A DNA stretch of 33,544 nt from Bacillota bacterium (GTDB taxonomy: Bacteria; Bacillota; Sulfobacillia; Sulfobacillales; Sulfobacillaceae). Numbering within the stretch: position 1 is the stretch's first letter; every line of letters starts with the position of its first letter. Location of the stretch: contig JAKADO010000030.1 of NCBI GenBank assembly GCA_021820485.1, forward strand, positions 1-33,544. Reading direction: 5' to 3'. The translations under genes were made by a program, and so were the position numbers. A model generated the notes under the pieces. That model worked only from the letters and a program-made list of their open reading frames with translations, was not told the DNA's origin and did no database searches. Of this stretch, positions 8,150-14,602 are shown one piece after another.

Positions 8150-8611
8150 CTATTGCCAGCGTTGCCATTGCTCCTTTATTGTCTCCTGGCTGACCGGGGG
8201 GCGCTGCAGAAGCGGACTTGGACACATCCGGTTATAACGAGCAATTTTTTGGTTGACGCTCGCGATCGCGGACGATGCCCCCTCGCCCCGCTCCAATTGC
8301 GCGACCACCTGCCCCATGTCCCGCCCAATCTCTTGGCCAAGCTCCAACCACGGCGGCAAAATGTTGCTTCCCTTCATGATGTGCTGCGCCATGTCAAAGC
8401 GCTCCTCCAATTGAAGCGGCTTCCCCTGCCCGGGGAGATCCTCAAAGGTTCCCAAAGCCTGCTGCTCTTGAATCACCTCATCAAGCCAGTCATGGGGCCG
8501 GTTCCACACATGGGGAGCTGGCGCCTTCATCGGCGGACTCGCGGCATCGTTCTTGCGATCCTCCAGCTTCGGTCCGTCATTCGGCTTCGTTTGCTGTCGG
8601 CGTTTCCACAT
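8150..8611 (-). CDS. DUF1992 (DnaJ-C28-like) domain protein
   Basis: This 153-residue soluble protein has a charged N terminus (residues 1-35). The conserved DUF1992 block follows: DWLDEVIQEQQALGTFEDLP then GQGKPL. DUF1992 is the conserved domain of DNAJC28-type proteins and occurs alone in many bacteria. Its role is not established, and no J domain is present here. The start is ATG 8611 behind GAGGAGG. It follows the DUF2268 protease gene by 30 bases on the same strand, so the two are probably one transcript ending at the 8082-8108 hairpin. Confidence 0.85.
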   Translation of the reverse strand: MWKRRQQTKPNDGPKLEDRKNDAASPPMKAPAPHVWNRPHDWLDEVIQEQQALGTFEDLPGQGKPLQLEERFDMAQHIMKGSNILPPWLELGQEIGRDMGQVVAQLERGEGASSAIASVNQKIARYNRMCPSPLLQRPPVSQETIKEQWQRWQ

Positions 8612-8641
8612 AGCGATCCTCCTCTTCCTTGGGGTCCATGC

Positions 8642-9427
8642 CTACCGAAGATGCGGATAGCCGCTTTGATGATAGAGAGCCTCATCATCGATGGCGTGCG
8701 CCTGTACGACGTCGACGCCGTGACGGCTCAGAAATGCGCGGACAATGCGGGCCCCAATCTGGCCGCTGACAGCATTGGAGCAATATTGGCCATAGGCCCC
8801 AAATCCCACCGCGTCCAAATCAACCGTCGCCCACCAGGCGGCTTCCTGCTCTGGGGTCACCATGGGCGGAGCAATCGGCGCCGGATAGAGCGTGTCCGCC
8901 AACACCTCCGCCAGCCCCTCGAACATCAAGTAGTCCCGAGTCGTGTAAGAGACCTGGGGCCCATATCCGTACTGGGAGAGCTGCGGTTTCCGCACTTGCC
9001 GCGCCCCGTGGCTCAATTCGTGGGCAACGTTCCGTCTAAGGCGCGCCTCGGCCAGTTCATCCGGCACCACCAGCGCCAAGACCACGCCGGGAGCCATGGA
9101 GAGTCCCCCACCCGATCCCGGAGCCGCGGGCACAATATGGAGGGCAGGGTCCCGATAGGGCGCCGGCAGGAGCGCCGTAACCTGCTCGAAGGCGTCCGCG
9201 CCCACCCTGCCTAAATCTCTTGCAACAACATCCCCCAGCCAATCTCGACGGCGAGGCACAGAGGCGAGCGGGAGCGTCGCATGCGCAAGGCTCAGATGCA
9301 CAAAACGGTCAAAAGGGGATGGCAATCCCCGAGACAACTCTTGGCCGAGTTTGTGGACATGGCGGGCAAAGGCGGCATCATCCAGATCGGCCAAATCCAA
9401 GAGGTGATGCCTAAGCACTGGGCGCAT
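8642..9427 (-). CDS. DUF2268 putative zinc-dependent protease
   Basis: This 261-residue protein has HELSH at 136-140 (HExxH zinc site) and a second acidic helix FEGLAEVLAD (E170) that would supply the third ligand, the gluzincin layout. This fits DUF2268, described as predicted Zn-dependent proteases. In Bacillus some members are secreted or regulatory. This one has no clear signal peptide, so it is probably cytosolic. The start chosen is ATG 9427 behind GAGAGG. An ATG at 9478 is open but has no ribosome site and lies on a likely -10 box. It is followed by the DUF1992 gene. The natural substrate is unknown. Confidence 0.75.
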   Translation of the reverse strand: MRPVLRHHLLDLADLDDAAFARHVHKLGQELSRGLPSPFDRFVHLSLAHATLPLASVPRRRDWLGDVVARDLGRVGADAFEQVTALLPAPYRDPALHIVPAAPGSGGGLSMAPGVVLALVVPDELAEARLRRNVAHELSHGARQVRKPQLSQYGYGPQVSYTTRDYLMFEGLAEVLADTLYPAPIAPPMVTPEQEAAWWATVDLDAVGFGAYGQYCSNAVSGQIGARIVRAFLSRHGVDVVQAHAIDDEALYHQSGYPHLR

Positions 9428-9476
9428 GCAACGACCTCTCTTTCGGACAGCTGGGGGCACTGCATCTGACATTCCC

Positions 9477-9482
9477 ATTATA
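9477..9482 (-). promoter_or_regulatory. Possible -10 box for the protease gene
   Basis: Reading leftward the minus strand has TATAAT within TTTTAAAATATAATGGG, about 50 bases before the chosen start at 9427. No good -35 element sits 16-18 bases upstream, so the call rests on the -10 box and AT-richness. Confidence 0.35.
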
Positions 9483-9523
9483 TTTTAAAATCCAAATCCT
9501 TTCGGACTTTGGCGAGGATGCCT

Positions 9524-9558
9524 AAAAACAAAAAACCCCCGTCTCCCATGAGACGGGG
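9524..9558 (-). terminator. Strong intrinsic terminator of the zinc-ribbon gene
   Basis: On the minus strand CCCCGTCTC, loop ATGG, GAGACGGGG is followed by TTTTTTGTTTTT. This is a perfect 9-bp stem and long T-tract, 15 bases past the stop of the 58-residue gene at 9573. It separates that gene from the protease gene. Confidence 0.9.
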
Positions 9559-9572
9559 TCAGGATCGCCCGA

Positions 9573-9749
9573 TCAACGCCCAGGCATCACAGGATGATGG
9601 AATCGGGCGACCGTCTGCGAAACATTCTCCCAAGCGTCCGTCATGAATCGGCACGCCGGGTACTCAGAACATTGAATAAAGATGTGGCCATCTGTCCCCA
9701 CCACCTCATCTAAACGACCCGTCTGGCAAAGCGGGCACCGTGGTTCCAT
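9573..9749 (-). CDS. Small zinc-ribbon protein, 58 residues
   Basis: The gene encodes MEPRCPLCQTGRLDEVV at its N terminus, then GHIFIQCSEYPACRF. The CxxC (C5, C8) plus CxxxxxC (C27, C33) pairs form a probable four-cysteine zinc ribbon, like the topoisomerase I C-terminal type (CP.C.G.L.....GF..CS.YP.C). The evidence that it is real is strong: the start ATG 9749 sits behind ATAAGGAGGGG, a promoter candidate lies about 160 bases upstream, and a textbook terminator follows 15 bases after the stop. It is too short to name. Such ribbons may bind nucleic acid or act as adaptor subunits. It stands alone and its function is unknown. Confidence 0.75.
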   Translation of the reverse strand: MEPRCPLCQTGRLDEVVGTDGHIFIQCSEYPACRFMTDAWENVSQTVARFHHPVMPGR

Positions 9750-10227
9750 CGTAACCCCTCCTTATTGAGCAATTTGTTGGAATCTAACAAGCCTTTGGAA
9801 TCTTTCTTGTGAGAAAAAAGCTAGATCATGTAGTCGACATCGATACAACAATCCAAAACCGGAACCTTGCCAAGGGAAGTTCAAAAATCTGGAACAAAGC
9901 TTACCTCGATTATATCAACAAAGCAACATCAATGTAAGATCTGGCGGAACATTCTTGGTAGAAAATCGAGGGGTGTCGCTAGTATATCCTGAACCAGAAT
10001 GCTTTATGCGGCGACAATGCATAATTTATGCGGTTTCCAGCCAAGCGTGCCTTCTGCCACGAATAACGTTGAAAAATTATTGGAGGTTACATCAAAAGGT
10101 CTATGCCAAGGAATCTTTTCATGACGCCAGGGCGAGCGCCGATGAACGCCGCGTCGAGGTATTCTCAAACAGACTTCATGGGAGCGCCGTAAGGCGAGCG
10201 AAATTCTTAACCCAGCTGCGGCGGATG
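9750..10227. other. AT-richer intergenic stretch without a clear gene
   Basis: This ~480-base stretch is visibly lower in GC than its neighbours. A plus-strand frame from 9955 to 10236 (93 codons) has no ribosome site, and its sequence matches no family I know. The left part holds the likely promoter for the zinc-ribbon gene and a direct repeat TTGGAATCT at 9777-9785 and 9795-9803 (18-base period). The base composition suggests an inserted and decayed fragment. Confidence 0.4.
9909..9938 (-). promoter_or_regulatory. Likely sigma-A type promoter for the zinc-ribbon gene
   Basis: On the minus strand CTTACA (9938-9933) and TATAAT (9914-9909) are separated by 18 bases. The -10 is perfect and the -35 matches TTGACA at four positions. 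It points to the zinc-ribbon gene starting at 9749, giving a leader of about 150 bases. Confidence 0.4.
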
Positions 10228-10572
10228 TTATCGTGAAAAGATGCTGGCCAAAAGGATAATGGCATCTAAGCCCAGGACGCCGAAAACGCCTGGCTCCTTG
10301 GCGATGCCGCCAGCGATGGCCAGGAGCGGAATGGAAAGCGCAAAATACGGGATAGCGTGCCCCATCCCCCCGCGTCGGGGGTTCCGTTCCGTGAACTCGC
10401 GCCGCCGTTCAGGGCGCGACTCTGGTTTCTTTTCGGCGGGCTTCCCGCGGTTCCACAAATCCAGAATCTGATCCGCCAAATGCTGGTCAAATTCAGGACC
10501 TAAATCGCGATGCGCTTTCAATATGGCTAAAACATCATCTTTGGTGGGAGGAATGACTGTTTCCTGATCCAT
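10228..10572 (-). CDS. Small membrane-anchored protein, unknown function
   Basis: This 114-residue protein begins with a predicted soluble helical part (PPTKDDVLAILKAHRDLGPEFDQHLADQILDLW). A very basic linker follows (KPAEKKPESRPERRREF), then two C-terminal membrane helices (~72-88 and ~93-112). The layout resembles small membrane-tethered proteins in which a short helical domain near the N terminus faces the cytoplasm. I cannot name a family. The start is ATG 10572 behind TTGGAGGATG. It lies just downstream of the sigma/anti-sigma/lipoprotein unit but has its own -10 candidate at 10600-10608, so it may be transcribed separately. Confidence 0.6.
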   Translation of the reverse strand: MDQETVIPPTKDDVLAILKAHRDLGPEFDQHLADQILDLWNRGKPAEKKPESRPERRREFTERNPRRGGMGHAIPYFALSIPLLAIAGGIAKEPGVFGVLGLDAIILLASIFSR

Positions 10573-10599
10573 GACATCCTCCAATAGGATTTTAGCCTC

Positions 10600-10608
10600 A
10601 GCATAGCA
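10600..10608 (-). promoter_or_regulatory. Possible extended -10 promoter
   Basis: Minus strand TGCTATGCT (10608-10600) fits the extended -10 pattern TGnTATAAT at the TG and four of six -10 bases. It lies about 30 bases before the start of the 114-residue gene. The -35 region is weak. Confidence 0.3.
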
Positions 10609-10644
10609 CGTTTCGCAGGGTAAGGGATCCTTCGGATTCCCCGC

Positions 10645-11529
10645 TTATCCCGAATATTTCCGCATGGTGACCACCATCTTCAAGGCGGTCATCACCGGGT
10701 TGGCGGTGGCGGGATAGGTCTCCACCATGTAGGCGGCCTGATTCTCCTGCCAAGCCAACTGCGCATGAACGCCGTCCGGCAAGAGCTGTACGATGATGAG
10801 CCCCACTCCGGTGCCGGCAGGGCGTGGCGCGGGCAAATAGTTGATGTGCAGGAAGGCGGCAATTTGGCTGGCTTCCGCCGTGGGCATAACATGCGACTCC
10901 GCCACGACCACCGACCACTGTCCTTCACGCCAGCCCAATACGTTGAGGTTGTTCACCGTGGCGCTGGTAGCCGTGATGCCGCTTCCAATGGCCATCGCCG
11001 GCCCTTGGGCCGGAAATGACAAACCGGCCGCCTTCAGGAGCGGTGTGACGGCGCCAGCCGCATCCCCCGCGGTTTGGTAGAGCGCGCTGGAATAGGTGCC
11101 CACCGGCGAGGGAGGCGTGGTCAAGGTGACCTGATATTGTTCCACCAATCCGGGGTTGGCCGCGCTGGCGTCCGTGATGGTAGGGTTGTAGTACATCACT
11201 TTGGAACCGCTGCCTGCCCATGGCGTCAGGGTTGGCGCGAGCGCATAAGGCGTGACCGGTCCGGTCAGCGCCTGCATGGCCATGTGAACAATGCTGGGAA
11301 ATCCCGGCGGGCCCGCCACCACCGATACCGGGGGAATCGACGAGCTTTGAATGGGCACTGATGTTGATGGCGGCGTGTAGCTCGGCGGCGTGGCCGGCCT
11401 GGTGCTCTTTCGATGGTGACTCTGATGAGGGGCCTTTTGGTCGGCCGTCGGGCTCTTCGGCGAACCGCATGCACTGAGCATGCCGGTCAACGCCAAGGCC
11501 ACCCCTGCAACGCTTACCCACTGACGCAT
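10645..11529 (-). CDS. Lipoprotein linked to a sigma/anti-sigma operon
   Basis: This 294-residue exported lipoprotein has signal peptide VSVAGVALALTGMLSAC with lipobox LSAC (Cys21). A Ser/Pro/Thr/His-rich linker (~22-70) follows, typical of crossing the cell wall, then a globular domain of about 220 residues with no motif I recognise. The start ATG 11529 lies behind AAGGAGGAA. Only 30 bases separate it from the stop of the anti-sigma gene, so the two are very likely co-transcribed. A lipoprotein in a sigma/anti-sigma transcript may be an accessory sensor or a target of the regulon. Both are inference. No terminator with a T-run is visible after it. Confidence 0.7.
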   Translation of the reverse strand: MRQWVSVAGVALALTGMLSACGSPKSPTADQKAPHQSHHRKSTRPATPPSYTPPSTSVPIQSSSIPPVSVVAGPPGFPSIVHMAMQALTGPVTPYALAPTLTPWAGSGSKVMYYNPTITDASAANPGLVEQYQVTLTTPPSPVGTYSSALYQTAGDAAGAVTPLLKAAGLSFPAQGPAMAIGSGITATSATVNNLNVLGWREGQWSVVVAESHVMPTAEASQIAAFLHINYLPAPRPAGTGVGLIIVQLLPDGVHAQLAWQENQAAYMVETYPATANPVMTALKMVVTMRKYSG

Positions 11530-11559
11530 CCATTTCCTCCTTCGCCTTTTCGCATGTCG

Positions 11560-12714
11560 TTATGCACCCGGGTCAAGGCGCCATGACTTCCCGCCGTTCT
11601 CGGTCACCCAGACGCTGCCCGTGTGGGACAGCACATAACCTATTCGCTTTGTCACAAAGACTAAATTACGCGCGGCACCGGAAAACGGCAACCGCCCCAC
11701 CCGGTCCCATGGCCCAGCCGATCCCAAGCGCGTCCAGAGCGCCTCACGAGAAACCACCCACTCTTGGGATCCGACCTGGGACGCCACGCCGTCCAGCACG
11801 GCGAGCGTCATGGACGGACCCGACTGCACGCTCTTGGCTGGTGCCATCGATTCATTGCGCACCGATCGCAGTTCCCAGGTGCTCCCGCCGTCTTGGGTTT
11901 CATAGACCACCGACCCGGCGGAAGCTGCCCCCGCCTGGCTCGACGCGAACCGTAATCCGTCAATCCCAGTGGGAAGGCCTGCGCTCTTGAGAAGCCGCCA
12001 CCGTCCTGGGCCCGTTTCGCGATAGAGCGTCGTGGGACGCTGGCTTCCTGTCAAGGCGAGCCACGGCTCAACCCCCGGGAACTCGGCGAACACCGCCTGG
12101 GGATATAACGCCGCAGCGGATGGCAATGTCACAGGTGTCCATGTTGCCCCACCGTTTTGGGTCTCCCAGAGCGCCCACCCGGCCTGCGGCTGGGGGATCA
12201 TCAGCGCCCCGTCTTGGGGAGTGAAAAAGCTCAGCCGCGCTGTTGGGGCGCCGCGCCCACGCGCCGAGACGGCCTCCGTCCACGCGCCATGCGCGGTGTT
12301 CCTGGAGAGGACATAGCGCCCCTTGGCATAGGTGAGTTTCCAGAGGTTCCCTGCACGAGAGAGCGCCAATTGCAGGACCGGTTCATGGGACGCGACCGCT
12401 TGGGCCGGCACCGCAGCTCCTCCCTCGGCCGCTTGATGGAGAGGCACCAACCCTCGCCAGGAATTGACCGGCGCCTTCGTCATGGAGGGAAGAAAGAGAA
12501 TCCCCAGAACCGCCACGATGGCCATGCCCGCCACGCCAACCAACGCCTTTCGCACCGGCCGCGCAAAGCGCCCTTCGACGCTGAGAGGCACGTCGCGGGC
12601 CGCCCTCAGGAGCGCCTGCTCCACCAGGTCCGCGGGGGGTGCCATCGATTCTTTTTGGGATGCCCAATAGGAACGCAAAAGCTCTTTCGGGTCCAGCCCC
12701 TCATCGCGCTTCAT
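11560..12714 (-). CDS. Anti-sigma factor with extracellular beta-propeller (Ycf48/BNR-like)
   Basis: This 384-residue protein has a cytoplasmic N terminus (1-55) with DPKELLRSYWASQKE..DLVEQALLRA, one membrane helix (56-76, VGVAGMAIVAVLGILFLP), and a ~300-residue outer domain. The outer part carries three Asp-box-like repeats: WETQNGGATW (183-192), YETQDGGSTW (271-280) and VTENGGKSW (370-378). These are the hallmark of BNR/Ycf48-type beta-propellers. Its start lies 14 bases inside the sigma gene, which suits a cognate anti-sigma that holds the sigma factor at the membrane. No zinc HxxxCxxC anti-sigma motif is seen, so contacts with the sigma factor may be of another type. The propeller probably senses a ligand or wall state; which one is unknown. 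Confidence 0.75.
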   Translation of the reverse strand: MKRDEGLDPKELLRSYWASQKESMAPPADLVEQALLRAARDVPLSVEGRFARPVRKALVGVAGMAIVAVLGILFLPSMTKAPVNSWRGLVPLHQAAEGGAAVPAQAVASHEPVLQLALSRAGNLWKLTYAKGRYVLSRNTAHGAWTEAVSARGRGAPTARLSFFTPQDGALMIPQPQAGWALWETQNGGATWTPVTLPSAAALYPQAVFAEFPGVEPWLALTGSQRPTTLYRETGPGRWRLLKSAGLPTGIDGLRFASSQAGAASAGSVVYETQDGGSTWELRSVRNESMAPAKSVQSGPSMTLAVLDGVASQVGSQEWVVSREALWTRLGSAGPWDRVGRLPFSGAARNLVFVTKRIGYVLSHTGSVWVTENGGKSWRLDPGA

Positions 12715-13222
12715 GAGTTCCCATCCCTTCCCCTTTCGCGTCCACGGCGAGAAACGCCTCTTTGAACCGCTTGCGGGCCCGCGACAGGCGGATGCGCGCG
12801 GCGGTCGGACTAATCTTCAGCACCTCTGCCACTTCTTTGGTGCTGAGGTCGAGAAAATAGAAAAACACCAGCACCTCACGGTCCGGGTCCGAAAGCTGGG
12901 CCAAGGCCCGGGCCACATCGAGGCGGTCCACCCGAAAATCCTCCCGGTTGTCCCCGACTGCCGCCGACTCGTCCAGCGGCACCGTCGCCGGCGGCTGCCG
13001 GCGCATCAGATCGCGCACGCTATTGCGCGTCACTTGATAGACCCAAGGATCTGTGGGGGTAAAGTCCGGGTGGCTCAAGCACCAGCGGGCGATGTGGTAG
13101 AGGCTTTCTTGGGCCGCGTCCTCCGCCTGCAGGCGATCGCCAATCAGCGCGTAAGCCAGGCGAAACACGCGGTCCGCATACTGCGATGCCCACTCTGCCA
13201 CCACTTCACGCCGGTCGGCCAT
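12701..13222 (-). CDS. ECF-type RNA polymerase sigma factor
   Basis: This 173-residue sigma-70 family protein of the extracytoplasmic function class has only regions 2 and 4. Region 2 is at about 13-75 (RVFRLAYALIGDRLQAEDAAQE, then W.Y.VTRN.VRDLMRR). Region 4 is at about 106-155, with a helix-turn-helix (LSTKEVAEVLKISPTAARIRLSRARKRFKE; the helix KISPTAARIRLSRARK contacts the -35 element). It directs RNA polymerase to a small regulon. The gene precedes and overlaps its probable anti-sigma gene. The ATG at 13222 has only a distant GAGAGGGGGA, so a GTG a few codons in is possible. Its promoter probably lies in the 57-base gap to the transporter gene and may be self-recognised. Confidence 0.9.
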   Translation of the reverse strand: MADRREVVAEWASQYADRVFRLAYALIGDRLQAEDAAQESLYHIARWCLSHPDFTPTDPWVYQVTRNSVRDLMRRQPPATVPLDESAAVGDNREDFRVDRLDVARALAQLSDPDREVLVFFYFLDLSTKEVAEVLKISPTAARIRLSRARKRFKEAFLAVDAKGEGMGTHEAR

Positions 13223-13279
13223 CCGCCTGAACGATCCCCCTCTCCACGCGAGGTCGCCAGGGTATACCTCGTCGCTATG

Positions 13280-14446
13280 CTAAACGCCTTTTTCGGGAAT
13301 AATGTTTCGGGATTCGGAGGAGGCGGGGAGAATGCGTTCGGACGCCGCTCCCGGAGGTTGGCTGGGCAATACCACGCGCTCGCGCCATACGCGCACCCCG
13401 GCGACCCAGGCCGCCACCAATATGCCGGCCGCCGGAACCGCAAACAACGCGCCCCAGATGCCCTGCCAGTCCGCGCCAATCATCAGCGCCAGAACCGACA
13501 GCACGGGATGCAGGCCCACTTGCGAGCGAATGATGCGCGGTCCAAGAATTTGCGACTCCATCAGGTGGACGGCGGCGAAGAGCACCGCCACTTCGGGCAC
13601 TTCGACCCAGGGATTCCCGGTGGTGAGTGCCATCACCAGCGGCACGATGGCGCCCAAGATGGGGCCCAGCAAGGGAATCAGTTCCATCACGGCAGCCAAG
13701 ACGCCAATCAAGAGCGGATAAGGGAGGCCGATAATCCAGCTTCCCAACCCGAAGGCCGCCCCCACCACGGCCGATAGCAAAAGCTGCCCGCGCACGTAGC
13801 CGCCCACGACGCGCGTCAGCGTGTGCTCGACCGCAATCAGAAGATCGCGGTGCTGGGACGGCACCAAGCGCAAAACCGCCATTTGCATGCGCTCCGCATC
13901 CAGCAGCCAGTAGATGGTGACAAACAGCACAATCACACCGTCCACCACGCCGCCGATGATGTTGGTGACAATGTTGAGGGTTTGGGAGACCACCAAGGAG
14001 GAGATTTTCCCCGCATTGGCGAGAATCTTGTCCTCGATGCTCACGACGTTGATGCGCACGCCATTGTGGTTCAGCCAGGCCAGCACGCCCGGCGCCATGT
14101 TTGAAATCTGATGGACGTGCGCCGGCACATGCTTCACCAGCACCACAATCTGCCCGGTAATGATGGTGCCGAGGATTGTCCCGCCGCCGGCAATCACCAA
14201 AACGGCGCCCACCACCACCGTCAGCACGGCCCAAGGCCGGCGCCAGCGGGTGGACAATCGGTCCACCAAGGGACTCAAGGTGATGGTGAAGATAATCGCC
14301 AAGATGAGAATCAGCACAACCCGGCCCAAGCGCGACAGGAGAAACCAGAGGCCGTAAATAATGGCCCCGGCCCCTAAAATGACCAGCACCAAATCGCGGA
14401 GCGTGGCCACGGACCATTCAAACTTCTTGTGCGGTTTTGCTGCCAT
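13280..14446 (-). CDS. AI-2E family transporter (UPF0118)
   Basis: This ~388-residue polytopic membrane protein of the AI-2E/UPF0118 family has N-terminal hydrophobic helices (~14-60), a soluble central segment (HVPAHVHQISNMAPGVLAWLN and onward) and a C-terminal bundle. The conserved LPYPLLIGVLAAVMELIPLLGPILGAI lies in the C-terminal half, with the family glycine/proline run. Members include quorum-signal exporters and sodium/proton antiporters, so the substrate cannot be stated. The start is ambiguous between ATG 14446 and 14452; AAGGAAGG fits 14446 better. It is divergent from murJ. A TACAAT -10 candidate lies at 14467-14472. Its end is 57 bases before the sigma gene start, and no terminator is visible there. 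Confidence 0.88.
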   Translation of the reverse strand: MAAKPHKKFEWSVATLRDLVLVILGAGAIIYGLWFLLSRLGRVVLILILAIIFTITLSPLVDRLSTRWRRPWAVLTVVVGAVLVIAGGGTILGTIITGQIVVLVKHVPAHVHQISNMAPGVLAWLNHNGVRINVVSIEDKILANAGKISSLVVSQTLNIVTNIIGGVVDGVIVLFVTIYWLLDAERMQMAVLRLVPSQHRDLLIAVEHTLTRVVGGYVRGQLLLSAVVGAAFGLGSWIIGLPYPLLIGVLAAVMELIPLLGPILGAIVPLVMALTTGNPWVEVPEVAVLFAAVHLMESQILGPRIIRSQVGLHPVLSVLALMIGADWQGIWGALFAVPAAGILVAAWVAGVRVWRERVVLPSQPPGAASERILPASSESRNIIPEKGV

Positions 14447-14466
14447 TCCCATCCTTCCTTTCTCCC

Positions 14467-14472
14467 ATTGTA
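14467..14472 (-). promoter_or_regulatory. Possible -10 box for the AI-2E transporter gene
   Basis: Minus strand TACAAT about 20 bases before the start codons at 14452/14446, which implies a very short leader. No convincing -35 at 16-18 bases. Together with TACAAT at 14569-14574 on the plus strand it makes a divergent promoter pair between this gene and murJ. Confidence 0.35.
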
Positions 14473-14568
14473 TCCGCAATTGCCATCGTCCAACAGTCCT
14501 AAAGATTTCCTCTTTTCCCGGAGCTGGCCAGAGAAGCCGAGCGTGTGGTAGTCCGTCCCGTGGTCGGG

Positions 14569-14574
14569 TACAAT
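14569..14574 (+). promoter_or_regulatory. Possible -10 box for murJ
   Basis: TACAAT with G-rich sequence before it and a poor -35 region. A start of transcription near 14581 would place GGGGG (14591-14594 region) just before the CTG at 14603, in line with the proposed non-ATG murJ start. Confidence 0.35.
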
Positions 14575-14602
14575 AGCCCTATTCAGATAGGGGGTTCTTT
14601 CG

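Noticed and set aside
7802..9214. Long plus-strand open frame (470 codons)
   Set aside because: It runs antisense through the DUF1992 and DUF2268 genes, is rich in Arg/Pro/His, has no ribosome site and no family motif.
9955..10236. Plus-strand frame of 93 codons in the AT-rich stretch
   Set aside because: No ribosome site, no recognised sequence, and it runs into the end of the convergent gene at 10228.
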